A stretch of DNA of 64,000 bases from Venatoribacter cucullus (lineage in GTDB: Bacteria > Pseudomonadota > Gammaproteobacteria > Pseudomonadales > Oceanobacteraceae), in assembly GCF_016132445.1 (NCBI RefSeq), contig NZ_CP046056.1, forward strand, positions 2,473,501-2,537,500, read 5' to 3'. The position numbers were made by a program, and so were the translations under genes. This document shows positions 19,654 to 28,054 of the stretch, in pieces (position 1 is the stretch's first letter; every line of letters begins with the position of its first letter). The notes below the pieces were generated by a model. It worked only from the letters and a program-made list of their open reading frames with translations. It was not told the origin of the DNA and searched no databases.

Positions 19654-19701
19654 TGGGTACAATAGCGCCCCTCAAATACCCCGGCCTTGCGGAGAGCCTG
19701 A

Positions 19702-20184
19702 ATGAACATCAGCAAAGATAGCGTGGTGCAGCTGCACTACAGCCTGTTTGACGAACAGGACAACCTTATTGAAAGCACCAGCGGCGGCAATGCGCTGGCC
19801 TATCTGCATGGCCACGACAATATGATTCCGGGGTTTGAAAAAGCCCTGGAAGGCAAAGCTGCCGGCGAGCACGTCAGCATAACCCTGACCCCGGAGCAAG
19901 CCTACGGTGCCCGTCGCGCTGACGCCATTCAGCGCGTACCGGTGAAGCACCTGAGCGGTGCCAAAGTGTGGAAGAAAGGCATGACCGCTGTGGTGCATAC
20001 CGAGCAGGGCCCACGCCAGGTAACCGTCGAAAAAGTCGGTCGTTTTATGGCGGATGTCGATACCAACCACCCGCTGGCGGGTAAAACCATCCGCTTTGAA
20101 GTGGATATTCAGGATATCCGTGCGGCGACAGCAGAAGAACTGGCGCATGGCCACGCTCATGGCGTGGGTGGCCACCAGCACTGA
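19702..20184 (+). CDS. slyD: FKBP-type peptidyl-prolyl isomerase, SlyD-like
   Basis: A 160-residue cytosolic prolyl isomerase and chaperone. The FKBP part (VVQLHYSLFDEQDNLIEST, FEKALEGKAAGEHVSITLTPEQAYG) is interrupted by the insert-in-flap domain at about residues 75-125, as in SlyD. The tail HGHAHGVGGHQH is a short metal-binding histidine cluster, shorter than in E. coli. It is divergent from hslV. SlpA-like naming is possible but the His tail favours SlyD. Confidence 0.9.
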   Translation: MNISKDSVVQLHYSLFDEQDNLIESTSGGNALAYLHGHDNMIPGFEKALEGKAAGEHVSITLTPEQAYGARRADAIQRVPVKHLSGAKVWKKGMTAVVHTEQGPRQVTVEKVGRFMADVDTNHPLAGKTIRFEVDIQDIRAATAEELAHGHAHGVGGHQH

Positions 20185-20195
20185 TCAGCCCATGC

Positions 20196-20226
20196 AGCCG
20201 TCCGGAACGCTGTGTTCTGGACGGCT
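20196..20226. terminator. Terminator between slyD and lipoprotein gene
   Basis: An inverted repeat (AGCCGTCCGGAAC / GTTCTGGACGGCT, one G-T pair) forms a stem of about 13 bp between the convergent genes. The T-run is poor on both sides. Confidence 0.55.
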
Positions 20227-20231
20227 CCCCC

Positions 20232-20636
20232 TCAGCGCGCGGCCTCCATCCACACATAAAATTCATCCCGCTGCGCGTCGTACCAGGTATCAATAACCCG
20301 CGCCTTCACTTCCTTGCCATTCACCTGTTCCAGAATTTCTTTATTAAAGCGGACATTACTGGCGTCGTTGCGTACCGATTCGGATAAATGCGACACGCTG
20401 CTGATCTTTACGCCCTGCTCTGCCGCCAGGCGTTCCCGCGCCCGCATTAAGGCGCACTGCTCTTGCGCATAACGGCCTTTTATATTGAAACCACAGGAAG
20501 CAACCACCCCTTTACCCGGGTTCATAATCCAGCCCGGTGCCTGACCAGCCGGCGGGTTAACGGCACAGCCGGCCAGCCCCGTCTGCAACAATAAAGCCAA
20601 CCCGGCAACGGCCAGCGACCGCATACGAAACACCAT
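20232..20636 (-). CDS. LPP20-like lipoprotein
   Basis: A 134-residue predicted lipoprotein. The start at 20636 has an AAAGGAT ribosome site and gives a signal peptide ending in the lipobox LAGC. The mature part (GWIMNPGKGVVASCGFN, ERLAAEQGVKISSVSHLSESV, EVKARVIDTWYDAQRDEFYVWMEAAR) resembles the LPP20 fold found in FlgP and other surface lipoproteins. It is divergent from a second lipoprotein of the same kind, with starts about 110 bases apart. No Asp follows the lipid-bearing Cys, so an outer-membrane location is likely. Role unknown. Confidence 0.75.
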   Translation of the reverse strand: MVFRMRSLAVAGLALLLQTGLAGCAVNPPAGQAPGWIMNPGKGVVASCGFNIKGRYAQEQCALMRARERLAAEQGVKISSVSHLSESVRNDASNVRFNKEILEQVNGKEVKARVIDTWYDAQRDEFYVWMEAAR

Positions 20637-20748
20637 GAAAAGGATCCTTTTTGTTGATTTGATACGGTGGCATTCTGGCATTCCATCCGCTATTCTCAAA
20701 CCCACATTTTTAAGCGGCCGCTGCCGTTTTGTTTTCAAGGAGAAGACC

Positions 20749-21342
20749 ATGAAACATACCCTGACCATCGCTCTGGCGACTGCCTCTTTAATGCTGGCCG
20801 GTTGTGCCAGCGGCCCGAAAGAACCGCAACAGCCGGTTGCCAGCTGTGTATTTGCCGATGGTTCCAATCAGCCAGCTCCGGAGTGGGTATGTGGCGCCCC
20901 GGTTGAAGGTATTGATCTGTCAGCTGTGGGTTATGCCGATAAATCAGCTGCCGGACCGAACTTCATGAAACAAATGGCCGCCACCGCAGCCCGTGTTGAG
21001 CTGGCGCAGACCATGCAGGTCGAAGTTCAGAATATGATCAAACAATACGCCGAAACCACTGGCGTAGGTGATTCTGAAACCGTTGATATGGTGAACACTT
21101 CGGTGACCAAACAGATCACCAAAGAAACTCTGATTGGTTCGAAAATTTTCCGCCAGATGCCGACACCAACCGGCGGCATGGTTGTTCTGGTTGGCCTGGA
21201 TGCCGACACCGTGAACAAGCTGGCCGAGCAGGCACTGAAAACCTCTATGAACAACGAACGCGCCCTGTGGCAGAAATTCCAGGCTGAGAAATCTTTTGAC
21301 GAACTGGCCGAAGAAATCTCCAATATGGAAGGCTCTAACTGA
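20749..21342 (+). CDS. LPP20-like lipoprotein
   Basis: A 197-residue predicted lipoprotein. The start at 20749 (AAGGAGA ribosome site) gives a signal peptide with lipobox LAGC (residues 16-19). The mature protein has PEWVCGAPVEGIDLSAVGYADKSAAG, a long helical region rich in Ala/Gln, and GGMVVLVGLDADTV, consistent with an LPP20-type alpha/beta fold. It pairs with the divergent lipoprotein and is followed by a transglutaminase-like gene in the same direction. Probably envelope-associated; function unknown. Confidence 0.78.
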   Translation: MKHTLTIALATASLMLAGCASGPKEPQQPVASCVFADGSNQPAPEWVCGAPVEGIDLSAVGYADKSAAGPNFMKQMAATAARVELAQTMQVEVQNMIKQYAETTGVGDSETVDMVNTSVTKQITKETLIGSKIFRQMPTPTGGMVVLVGLDADTVNKLAEQALKTSMNNERALWQKFQAEKSFDELAEEISNMEGSN

Positions 21343-21370
21343 GCCGGCATAATGCGTGTTAAGTAACGGA

Positions 21371-21395
21371 AAGCCGGCACCCCGCCGGCTTTTTT
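21371..21395 (+). terminator. Intrinsic terminator after the LPP20-like gene
   Basis: The stem AAGCCGGC / GCCGGCTT with a 5-base loop followed by TTTTA ends the lipoprotein transcript. It sits only 18 bases before the next start, so the transglutaminase-like gene is either read through it or has its own weak promoter. Confidence 0.78.
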
Positions 21396-21412
21396 ATTCA
21401 GGGAGCCGGGTA

Positions 21413-22855
21413 ATGAAAATCCGTACATTGATGCTTATTCCTGCCCTGCTGTTAAGCAGCGGCCTGCAGGCAGAATCTGAATACGAACAATGGCGCCGGC
21501 AGAAACTGACCGATTTTCAGGCCTATCTGGATGAAAATGACAAAGCCTTTATTCAGTTTCTGCAGCAAAAATGGCAGCCCGTCGATGTGGCGCCGGCACG
21601 CCAGCGTGACCCGCAGCCCAAACCGGTGGAATTACCCAAAGCGCCCAAACCGGCTCCCGTACAACCCACTCCGGTGGATGTCAGCCCCATCGTTAAAGTG
21701 CCGGAACCCGCACCAGCTGTGCAGCAACGTCCGCAGCCGGTGGTGGTGATCAGTCCGCCCGCCAGCCATCTGCCGCAGGTCAGTTTTGATTTTTACGGCC
21801 ACAGCATCCGCATTCCTTACGCCAAAGAATTACGCAAATCGTTCAGCGGTGCCTTAAACAGCAAAAGCATTGCGGCTTACTGGCAACAACTGGCTGGCAG
21901 TCCGCATAAAGACACCGTCAGCGCTCTGCAGGCGCAGGCCAAAGCGCTGCAACTGAATGACTGGGGCACGGCCAAATTATTTGATCAGTTTGCCCGCCAG
22001 CTGCACCGTGACAACAACAGCCGCCAGCTGACCAGCTGGTTTTTACTGGTAAAAGCCGGCTATGACGCCCGTGTCGCTTACAACCAGCGTATTCATCTGT
22101 TGCTGACGTCTGAGCAGGAAATGTTCGGGGTTACTTTTTTCACCCTCAGCAACAAACGCTATTACGCGGTTAACCTGAATGAGCAACCCTTAAAACCAGG
22201 CAAAGTGTTTACCTACGAAGGCCAGCATGAAGAAGGCCGCCGGGCGCTGGATTTCAGCAACCCTACCCGCTTTACCGCCAGCGGCAATACCTCCGAACGG
22301 CAGCTGAAATTCCAGCTGGACGGCAAAGACTACCGCATTAATGTGCAGTACCCGGAACGCTACATCAGCTATTTCAGCAGCTTCCCGCAATTAAGCCTGC
22401 CCAATTATTTCCGGGCCGGCTTACCCGCCGTAACGGCCGACAGTTTATTGCAGCAATTACGCCCGGTGGTGGAAGGCCAGAGCGAACTGGATGCCGCCAA
22501 CCGGTTATTGCGCTTTGTGCAAACGGCTTTTGCCTACAAAACCGATGATGATCAGTTCGGTCAGGAAAATTACCTGTTTCCGCTGGAAACCCTGCATTAC
22601 CCCTATTCCGACTGCGAAGACCGCGCCGCGCTGTTTGCCTGGCTGGTTGAAAGCCTGCTGGGGCTGGATGCGGTGATTCTGGATTACCCCGGCCACGTCG
22701 CCACCGCCATTGCTTTCCATGGCAATGTCAAAGGCGATGCGGTAATGCACCAGGGCGCGCGCTTTGTGGTGGCCGACCCCACCTTTGTCAACGCCAGTGC
22801 CGGTATGACCATGCCGCAGTTTGCTGCCAGCCAACCTAAAGTGATTCCGTTTTAA
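21413..22855 (+). CDS. Secreted transglutaminase-like cysteine protease-fold protein
   Basis: A 480-residue exported protein. The start at 21413 (GGGAG ribosome site) gives a signal peptide (MKIRTLMLIPALLLSSGLQA). A proline-rich linker full of KP/VP pairs (about 63-125) precedes a globular part; the C-terminus has a transglutaminase-like triad: Cys in YSDCEDRAALF, His in YPGHVATAI, Asp in VVADPTF. Likely periplasmic peptidase or cross-linking fold; substrate unknown. The stop TAA shares a base with an ATG of the next frame. The upstream lipoprotein is its probable functional partner. Confidence 0.75.
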   Translation: MKIRTLMLIPALLLSSGLQAESEYEQWRRQKLTDFQAYLDENDKAFIQFLQQKWQPVDVAPARQRDPQPKPVELPKAPKPAPVQPTPVDVSPIVKVPEPAPAVQQRPQPVVVISPPASHLPQVSFDFYGHSIRIPYAKELRKSFSGALNSKSIAAYWQQLAGSPHKDTVSALQAQAKALQLNDWGTAKLFDQFARQLHRDNNSRQLTSWFLLVKAGYDARVAYNQRIHLLLTSEQEMFGVTFFTLSNKRYYAVNLNEQPLKPGKVFTYEGQHEEGRRALDFSNPTRFTASGNTSERQLKFQLDGKDYRINVQYPERYISYFSSFPQLSLPNYFRAGLPAVTADSLLQQLRPVVEGQSELDAANRLLRFVQTAFAYKTDDDQFGQENYLFPLETLHYPYSDCEDRAALFAWLVESLLGLDAVILDYPGHVATAIAFHGNVKGDAVMHQGARFVVADPTFVNASAGMTMPQFAASQPKVIPF

Positions 22856-22866
22856 TGAGAGATGTT

Positions 22867-23514
22867 ATGAGCTTATCGGTCGCCATTATTCCTGTAACCG
22901 CCTTTGCCCAGAACTGCTCCATTCTGATGTGCAATAAAAGCAAAAAGGCCGCCGTGGTTGATCCCGGCGGCGACCTGGAACGCATTGTGGCGCAGCTGCA
23001 GCGCATGGGTGCCACGGCCGAGAAAATTCTGCTGACCCACGCCCACATTGACCATGCCGGCGGCACCGCTGCGCTGGCACGGCAACTGAATATTCCCATT
23101 GAAGGGCCGCAGGAAGGGGATCTGTTCTGGATTCAGGGCTTGCCAAACCAGTCGGCCATGTTTGGCTTTCCACCGGCTGAAGTGTTTACCCCGGACCGCT
23201 GGCTGCAGGATAACGATACCGTGACCGTGGGAGAGGTAACCCTGCAGGTGATTCATACGCCCGGCCACACACCCGGCCATGTGGTGTTTTACAGCGCCAA
23301 CGATAAGCTGGCGATTGTCGGGGATGTGTTATTTCAGGGATCAATTGGCCGCACGGATTTTCCGCAGGGTAATCATGAGCAGCTGGTGCATTCAATCCGC
23401 GCCAAACTGTTTCCGCTGGGGGATGACATTACCTTTATTCCCGGGCACGGGCCGGAATCAACCTTCGGGCAGGAACGCCGCACCAACCCCTTTGTCGCCG
23501 ATCACAGGGGCTGA
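22867..23514 (+). CDS. YcbL-type MBL-fold hydrolase (glyoxalase II-like)
   Basis: A 215-residue metallo-beta-lactamase-fold hydrolase. The metal site is intact: THAHIDHAGG (HxHxDH), HTPGHTPGH, GDVLF and PGHGPES. Length and opening (SVAIIPVTAFAQNCSIL) match E. coli YcbL, a type II glyoxalase-like protein that hydrolyses thioesters such as S-lactoylglutathione. An alternative ATG at 22855 overlaps the previous stop; 22867 is preferred because of the GAGAG ribosome site and the family N-terminus. Confidence 0.9.
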   Translation: MSLSVAIIPVTAFAQNCSILMCNKSKKAAVVDPGGDLERIVAQLQRMGATAEKILLTHAHIDHAGGTAALARQLNIPIEGPQEGDLFWIQGLPNQSAMFGFPPAEVFTPDRWLQDNDTVTVGEVTLQVIHTPGHTPGHVVFYSANDKLAIVGDVLFQGSIGRTDFPQGNHEQLVHSIRAKLFPLGDDITFIPGHGPESTFGQERRTNPFVADHRG

Positions 23515-23543
23515 AAACAGCCCCCGGGTTTTCTCCGCCCGGC

Positions 23544-24104
23544 TCAGTTAATCACCTGAGCCGGTGCAGCACGTTCCGGCAACTGCAGCGCTTCAATCTG
23601 TGGCAGTTCACTGGTTTGCAGTCGCGACAATTGCGTCATGCGCGCCTTGCTCTGCTCAATCGCGGTATTCATCTGCTCTTCATACTCTTCCAGCCAGGTG
23701 CGCGAACCCGGCACCATACGGGCCAGATCACGCATGCCTTCTTTCAGTGCATTCAGGTGCAGCTGATAGCTCTGTTCCTGTTCCAGCATCATGGCTTTGA
23801 AGGCGGTGGCATGGCTGCTGTCCAGAATCACTTTCATATCGGCTGCTTTTTGCTCCCAGGCAATAGCGGCTTCTTTCAGCACCGTAACCTCTTGCTCCAC
23901 CCGGGCGAAGGTACGGGTATCCACATAGGTGACATCCGGCGCAAGCAAACGCACCACCGCCATGGTGACCGTTACCGACACCACAATCAGCGCCATCACC
24001 AGCACAGCTATCAGCAGGCGGCGGTTGGTGGTAACGGTTTCTTCCAGAATACTCAGGCGCTGGGATTCACTGAGTTCGTTTTCATCTTCATCGCGGCGGG
24101 ACAC
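23544..24104 (-). CDS. Membrane-anchored coiled-coil protein of unknown function
   Basis: A 186-residue protein that I do not recognise. A charged N-terminus (about 1-30, DEDENELSESQRLS) is followed by one membrane helix (about 31-53, LLIAVLVMALIVVSVTVTMA) and a long helical, Glu/Gln/Met-rich region (about 65-175) likely to form a coiled coil outside the cytoplasm. It starts with GTG at 24104 behind AGGAAA. It sits 134 bases after rpmE on the same strand, beyond the rpmE terminator, and converges on the YcbL-type gene. No enzymatic motif is visible. Confidence 0.7.
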   Translation of the reverse strand: MSRRDEDENELSESQRLSILEETVTTNRRLLIAVLVMALIVVSVTVTMAVVRLLAPDVTYVDTRTFARVEQEVTVLKEAAIAWEQKAADMKVILDSSHATAFKAMMLEQEQSYQLHLNALKEGMRDLARMVPGSRTWLEEYEEQMNTAIEQSKARMTQLSRLQTSELPQIEALQLPERAAPAQVIN

Positions 24105-24196
24105 GGCACTTTCCTGTTATACAAATGACAGGTCGAGTTTAGTAATAAACCCGGCCAATGCCAATGACAGCCTGCCACTGCCAACCAACAGGCATA

Positions 24197-24222
24197 AAAA
24201 AACCCGCCGCAGCGGGTTTTTT
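24197..24222 (-). terminator. Terminator of rpmE
   Basis: The 11-bp stem AAAAAACCCGC / GCGGGTTTTTT with a 4-base loop followed by T's lies just after the rpmE stop on its strand. Confidence 0.88.
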
Positions 24223-24237
24223 GTACGTTCGGGCAAA

Positions 24238-24447
24238 TTACTTCTTGAAGCTGCCGAAACGCTTGTTGAAACGATCGATACGACCGCCGGTATCAACAAC
24301 TTTCTGCTTGCCGGTGTAGAACGGGTGGCAAGCTGAGCACACGTCCAGGTACATGGTGCCTGGCTTGGTGGAACGGGTTTTGATTACGTTGCCACAGGAG
24401 CAGGTAGCTTCCAGTGCAGCGTATTCAGGATGAATACCTTTTTGCAT
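24238..24447 (-). CDS. rpmE: 50S ribosomal protein bL31
   Basis: A 69-residue bL31 of the zinc-binding type: the four ligands C16, C18, C37 and C40 (CSCG and CSACH) are all present. The start at 24447 gives the family N-terminus MQKGIHPEY; the frame upstream to 24459 is not needed. It is divergent from priA, as in Pseudomonas. A zinc-free paralogue is not in the window. Confidence 0.98.
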   Translation of the reverse strand: MQKGIHPEYAALEATCSCGNVIKTRSTKPGTMYLDVCSACHPFYTGKQKVVDTGGRIDRFNKRFGSFKK

Positions 24448-24528
24448 GAGACACCTCACAGAGCTTCACGCCGCCACTTACCGGACTCTGCCCGCAAGCA
24501 CCGCGCTACTGGATTTAAAAAACTGCCC

Positions 24529-24556
24529 TTGCATGGGCAATAAGGACGCGCATAAT
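24529..24556 (+). promoter_or_regulatory. Possible sigma-70 promoter of priA
   Basis: TTGCAT (24529-24534), 16 bases, CATAAT (24551-24556) in the rpmE-priA divergent spacer, 32 bases before the priA ATG. A reasonable but unverified match. Confidence 0.4.
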
Positions 24557-24587
24557 ACCAGAGCCAACTTCATCAGCAAGCCCTTTC

Positions 24588-26798
24588 ATGTCCTTTTTTG
24601 TTGTCGACATTGCTTTGCCCGTCCCCCTGCGCCGCACCTTTGATTACCTGCCGCTTGCCGGAGAAGACGCCAGTTTCTATAAGCCCGGCCAACGGGTGCG
24701 GGTGGAGTTTGCCCGTCAGCTGCTGTGCGGTGTGGTGCTGGGTACCCGCACCACCACGGAGGTGCCAGCCAATAAGCTGAAGCCACTGCTGGCGCGACTG
24801 GACGATACCCCGCTGCTGCAGGAAAGTGACCTGGCCCTGTGCCGCTGGCTGGCTGACTACTACCACCACAGCCCCGGCGAAGTGCTGGAACATCTGCTGC
24901 CCACCATGTTGCGGCGCGGTTGCGGGTTAAGCGAAGCCGATGAGCGCGGCTGGGAAAGTACCGGCCAGGAACCCGCTAAACCCCTGCGCGGCAGCAAACA
25001 ACAAGCCTTGTGGGCCTTGTTTCAGCAGCAACCACAACAGTTGCACGCCGACTTAACCGCTCAGGGCTTCACGCTGGCACAACTGCGCAGCCTGAGTGAC
25101 GCCGGTGTGATCCGCGCAACCCAGCGCTTACCAATACCGCCTGTGCTGCAGGACCGTCAGCAATTTCACAGCCTGAACGCGCAGCAGCAACAGGCGCTGA
25201 AAGCCATCAGCACCGAACTCGGACATTTCCGCGCCTGTTTACTGGAAGGCGTGACCGGCTCCGGCAAAACCGAGGTGTATCTGCGCCTGATCGAACAGGT
25301 GCTGGCACAAGGCAAGCAGGCACTGGTGCTGGTGCCGGAAATCGGTTTAACCCCGCAAACGGTGCGTCGTTTTCAGGCGCGCTTTAATGTGCCGGTAGCA
25401 CTGCTGCACTCCGGCCTGAATGACCGCGAACGCCTGCAGGGCTGGCGGCAAACACGCGAAGGTGTGGCGCGTATTTTAATTGGCACCCGCTCGGCGGTAT
25501 TTACCCCGATGCCCGAATTAGGGCTGATTATTATCGACGAAGAGCACGACGGCTCGTTCAAACAGCAGGACGGCCTGCGTTATTCGGCGCGGGATTTTGC
25601 CCTGGTGCGCGCGCACAAAGCCGGTGTTCCGGTGGTGTTGGGGTCTGCCACGCCGTCGCTGGAAACCCTGCATAACGCCCTCAGTGGTAAATACCTGCAC
25701 GTTAAATTAACCCTGCGTGCCGGTAACGCCAAAGCACCACGCATGAAACTGCACAGCATTCTGCACCAGCCGTTAGTTGCCGGCTTTGCCGAGCCGGTGC
25801 TGAGTGCCATGCACCAGCATCTGCAGAATAATAAGCAGGTACTGGTATTTATTAACCGGCGCGGTTTCGCCCCGCTGGTTGCCTGCCGTGATTGCGGCTG
25901 GATGGCCGAATGCCGCCGCTGTGATGCGCGCCTGACCCTGCACCAGTTGCCGCCGCACCTGCATTGCCACCACTGCGATTATCAGCAAGGCGTTCCCGCG
26001 GCCTGCCCGCAATGCGGCAGCCACCAGATTGACGGCCTTGGTCAGGGCACCGAGAAAATTCAGGAGCAACTCACGCAGATATTTCCGCAGGTGCCGGTGC
26101 GCCGGGTTGACCGCGACACCGTGCGTACCAAACAGGCCTTCGACGATTTATACGACGACATTCATGATGGCGGCTCCTGCATTCTGGTGGGCACGCAAAT
26201 GCTGGCCAAAGGGCATCATTTTCCCGACGTGACGTTGGTGGTGATTCTGGATGCCGATGCCGGCTTATTCAGCAGCGATTTCCGCGGCATGGAACACAGC
26301 GCGCAATTAATCTGCCAGGTGGCTGGGCGTGCCGGGCGCGAAGAAGCGCCGGGCGAAGTGTGGATACAAACCCTCTACGCCGACCACCCGCTGCTGAACC
26401 TGTTGCTCGACAGCGGCTACCACGCCCTGGCACTGTCGTTATTACAGGAACGCCAGCACCAGCAGCTACCGCCCTACAGCCACATGGCTTTGCTGCGCAG
26501 CGAAAGTGAAGACCGCCACCAGGCCCAGCAATTACTGCACGACGCCCGCGCCTTTATGCAGCACTGGTTGCAACAACAGCATCCGCACTTACGCCAGTCA
26601 CCGGTGAATTTACTCGGCCCCTTCCCGGCCATTATGGAACGCCGCGCCGGGCGCTTCCGGTTTCAGCTGCAGTTATTCGCCGACGAACGCCCGGCGCTGC
26701 ATCGGCTGGCGGCGGTGCTGGTGCAATACCTCGACGACCAGAAGCAGTACCGCAAAGTGCGGTGGCATCTGGATATTGATCCGTTGGATACGATTTAA
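24588..26798 (+). CDS. priA: Primosomal protein N' (replication restart helicase)
   Basis: A 736-residue helicase that reloads the replisome at stalled forks. Domains in order: N-terminal 3'-DNA-binding domain (VDIALPVPLRRTFDY), winged helix, helicase lobe 1 with Walker A GVTGSGKTE and the DEEH box, the zinc-binding insertion with four CxxC pairs (CRDCG, CRRCD, CHHCD, CPQCG), and lobe 2 (VGTQMLAKGHHFPDVT, QVAGRAGR). All motifs are intact. It is divergent from rpmE. In Pseudomonas argS and a SPOR gene link priA to hslVU; they are absent here. Confidence 0.98.
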   Translation: MSFFVVDIALPVPLRRTFDYLPLAGEDASFYKPGQRVRVEFARQLLCGVVLGTRTTTEVPANKLKPLLARLDDTPLLQESDLALCRWLADYYHHSPGEVLEHLLPTMLRRGCGLSEADERGWESTGQEPAKPLRGSKQQALWALFQQQPQQLHADLTAQGFTLAQLRSLSDAGVIRATQRLPIPPVLQDRQQFHSLNAQQQQALKAISTELGHFRACLLEGVTGSGKTEVYLRLIEQVLAQGKQALVLVPEIGLTPQTVRRFQARFNVPVALLHSGLNDRERLQGWRQTREGVARILIGTRSAVFTPMPELGLIIIDEEHDGSFKQQDGLRYSARDFALVRAHKAGVPVVLGSATPSLETLHNALSGKYLHVKLTLRAGNAKAPRMKLHSILHQPLVAGFAEPVLSAMHQHLQNNKQVLVFINRRGFAPLVACRDCGWMAECRRCDARLTLHQLPPHLHCHHCDYQQGVPAACPQCGSHQIDGLGQGTEKIQEQLTQIFPQVPVRRVDRDTVRTKQAFDDLYDDIHDGGSCILVGTQMLAKGHHFPDVTLVVILDADAGLFSSDFRGMEHSAQLICQVAGRAGREEAPGEVWIQTLYADHPLLNLLLDSGYHALALSLLQERQHQQLPPYSHMALLRSESEDRHQAQQLLHDARAFMQHWLQQQHPHLRQSPVNLLGPFPAIMERRAGRFRFQLQLFADERPALHRLAAVLVQYLDDQKQYRKVRWHLDIDPLDTI

Positions 26799-26838
26799 GG
26801 CTGGCGCTGGTTAGTGGCTGACACTGCTGGACAGCCTA

Positions 26839-27475
26839 TGCCAGCCCTGCCGGGCTGGTTTAGCTGCCACTTCGTGGCAGCTGATGCGGGGCTCTGCCCC
26901 CGCGCCCCGAATGTAAGGAGAAGTGTCTCCTTACAATCCTCTCTGGCCCGCGTTCCAGCGGTTCCCTCGTTTACCAAAGCCAATTGAGCATACGCGGCTA
27001 AGGGGCATCCATGCCCCTACCCGCTCGTTTGGAATCATCCAAACGATGCTATTGGCTTTGCCAAACTTCGGGCTGGAACGAATGGGCCGGGAAAAAACGC
27101 AGCAACCTTGATGAAATTTTGCGGCCTTCGGCCGGTAGGATTTTCTTTTTCTTTTTCTTTTTTGATTTTGGTTTTGTGTGCATAGCGCGCCCAATAAAGT
27201 CATGCCGGCATCGCCGCTGCGGTTGTTATCCGCGCCTATAGCACGCCGAAATGAAGCGTCATTGACAGGCCCGCCCGGATGGACCGGGCGAGGATCGTGG
27301 CGCACGACGCGCCTTACGATCCGTGGCCGCAGGCAATGACGGTGAATGAGGAAATACGTGCTATACAGCGCAAAAGCAGGGGCGTGGGGATAAGATCCCC
27401 ACATCCGGGGCGCAGGGGCGGAGCCCCGCATCAGCTGCCACGCAGTGGCAGCCAACCAGCCCGGCAGGGCTGGCA
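26839..27475. mobile_element. 637-bp structured element with long inverted ends (candidate non-autonomous mobile element)
   Basis: Ends of 76 and 75 bases (26839-26914 and 27401-27475) are inverted copies with about five substitutions and one indel; each end is itself a chain of hairpins. Directly inside, both carry another hairpin with different sequence but the same form (26913-26934 and 27384-27402). The interior holds two nested-stem domains (26945-27088 and 27232-27371) separated by a pyrimidine-rich tract (about 27139-27176). No credible protein is encoded and no target-site duplication is evident. The class is not recognised; it accounts for nearly all of the 756-base priA-pgpA gap. 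Confidence 0.75.
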
Positions 27476-27554
27476 CACAATATGTCTCGCGACAAAAATG
27501 TCGCTCCCACCTAAAAACCATTACCATAGCCGCACGCTGCAAATGGTATTCATC

Positions 27555-28049
27555 ATGTCCAACATCACCCCTCCAAATATGAAAAACCCCATTCACCTGC
27601 TGGCTTTCGGGCTGGGGTCGGGCCTGGCCCGTAAAGCCCCCGGCACCTTCGGTACGCTGGCGGCGCTGCCGTTCTGGTGGTTCCTGCTGCAGGGTGTGCC
27701 CACGCTGCCCTATATCGGCGTGCTGGTGGCCGGTTTTGCGCTGGGCGTAGTGCTCTGTGAGATCACCTCACGGGATATGGGCGTGCACGACCACGGCGGT
27801 ATCGTGTGGGATGAGTGGATCGGGATGTGGATCACGCTGCTGTGGTTGCCGCTGGGTGGCGGGCTGTGGGCCGACATCGCCTGGGTTGCCTATGCCTTTG
27901 TGGCCTTCCGCTTTTTCGACATTCTGAAACCCTGGCCGATTAAATGGCTGGACGCCAAAGTGCATGGCGGTTTCGGCATTATGATTGACGATGTTCTGGC
28001 AGGTATTTTTGCATTAGCGGTGGTACAGGCAACGGCTGCGGTTATTTAA
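27555..28049 (+). CDS. pgpA: Phosphatidylglycerophosphatase A
   Basis: A 164-residue inner-membrane phosphatase that converts phosphatidylglycerol phosphate to phosphatidylglycerol. The PgpA signatures are present: FGLGSGLARKAPGTFGTLAALP, DHGGIVWDEWIGMW and FRFFDILKPWPIKWLD, with several membrane segments. The open frame runs back to 27279 through the structured element, but family similarity starts near the ATG at 27555; ATGs at 27543 and 27582 are alternatives and none has a good ribosome site. It is separated from its usual nusB-thiL neighbours. Confidence 0.93.
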   Translation: MSNITPPNMKNPIHLLAFGLGSGLARKAPGTFGTLAALPFWWFLLQGVPTLPYIGVLVAGFALGVVLCEITSRDMGVHDHGGIVWDEWIGMWITLLWLPLGGGLWADIAWVAYAFVAFRFFDILKPWPIKWLDAKVHGGFGIMIDDVLAGIFALAVVQATAAVI

Positions 28050-28054
28050 ACCGC

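Noticed and set aside
27279..27554. N-terminal 92-residue extension of PgpA
   Set aside because: It translates the structured inverted-repeat element; PgpA similarity begins at the ATG at 27555.
26931..27596. 221-residue minus-strand open frame with a Lys/Arg/Gln run
   Set aside because: It is the translation of the pyrimidine tract and hairpins of the 637-bp element; the frame carries no domain.
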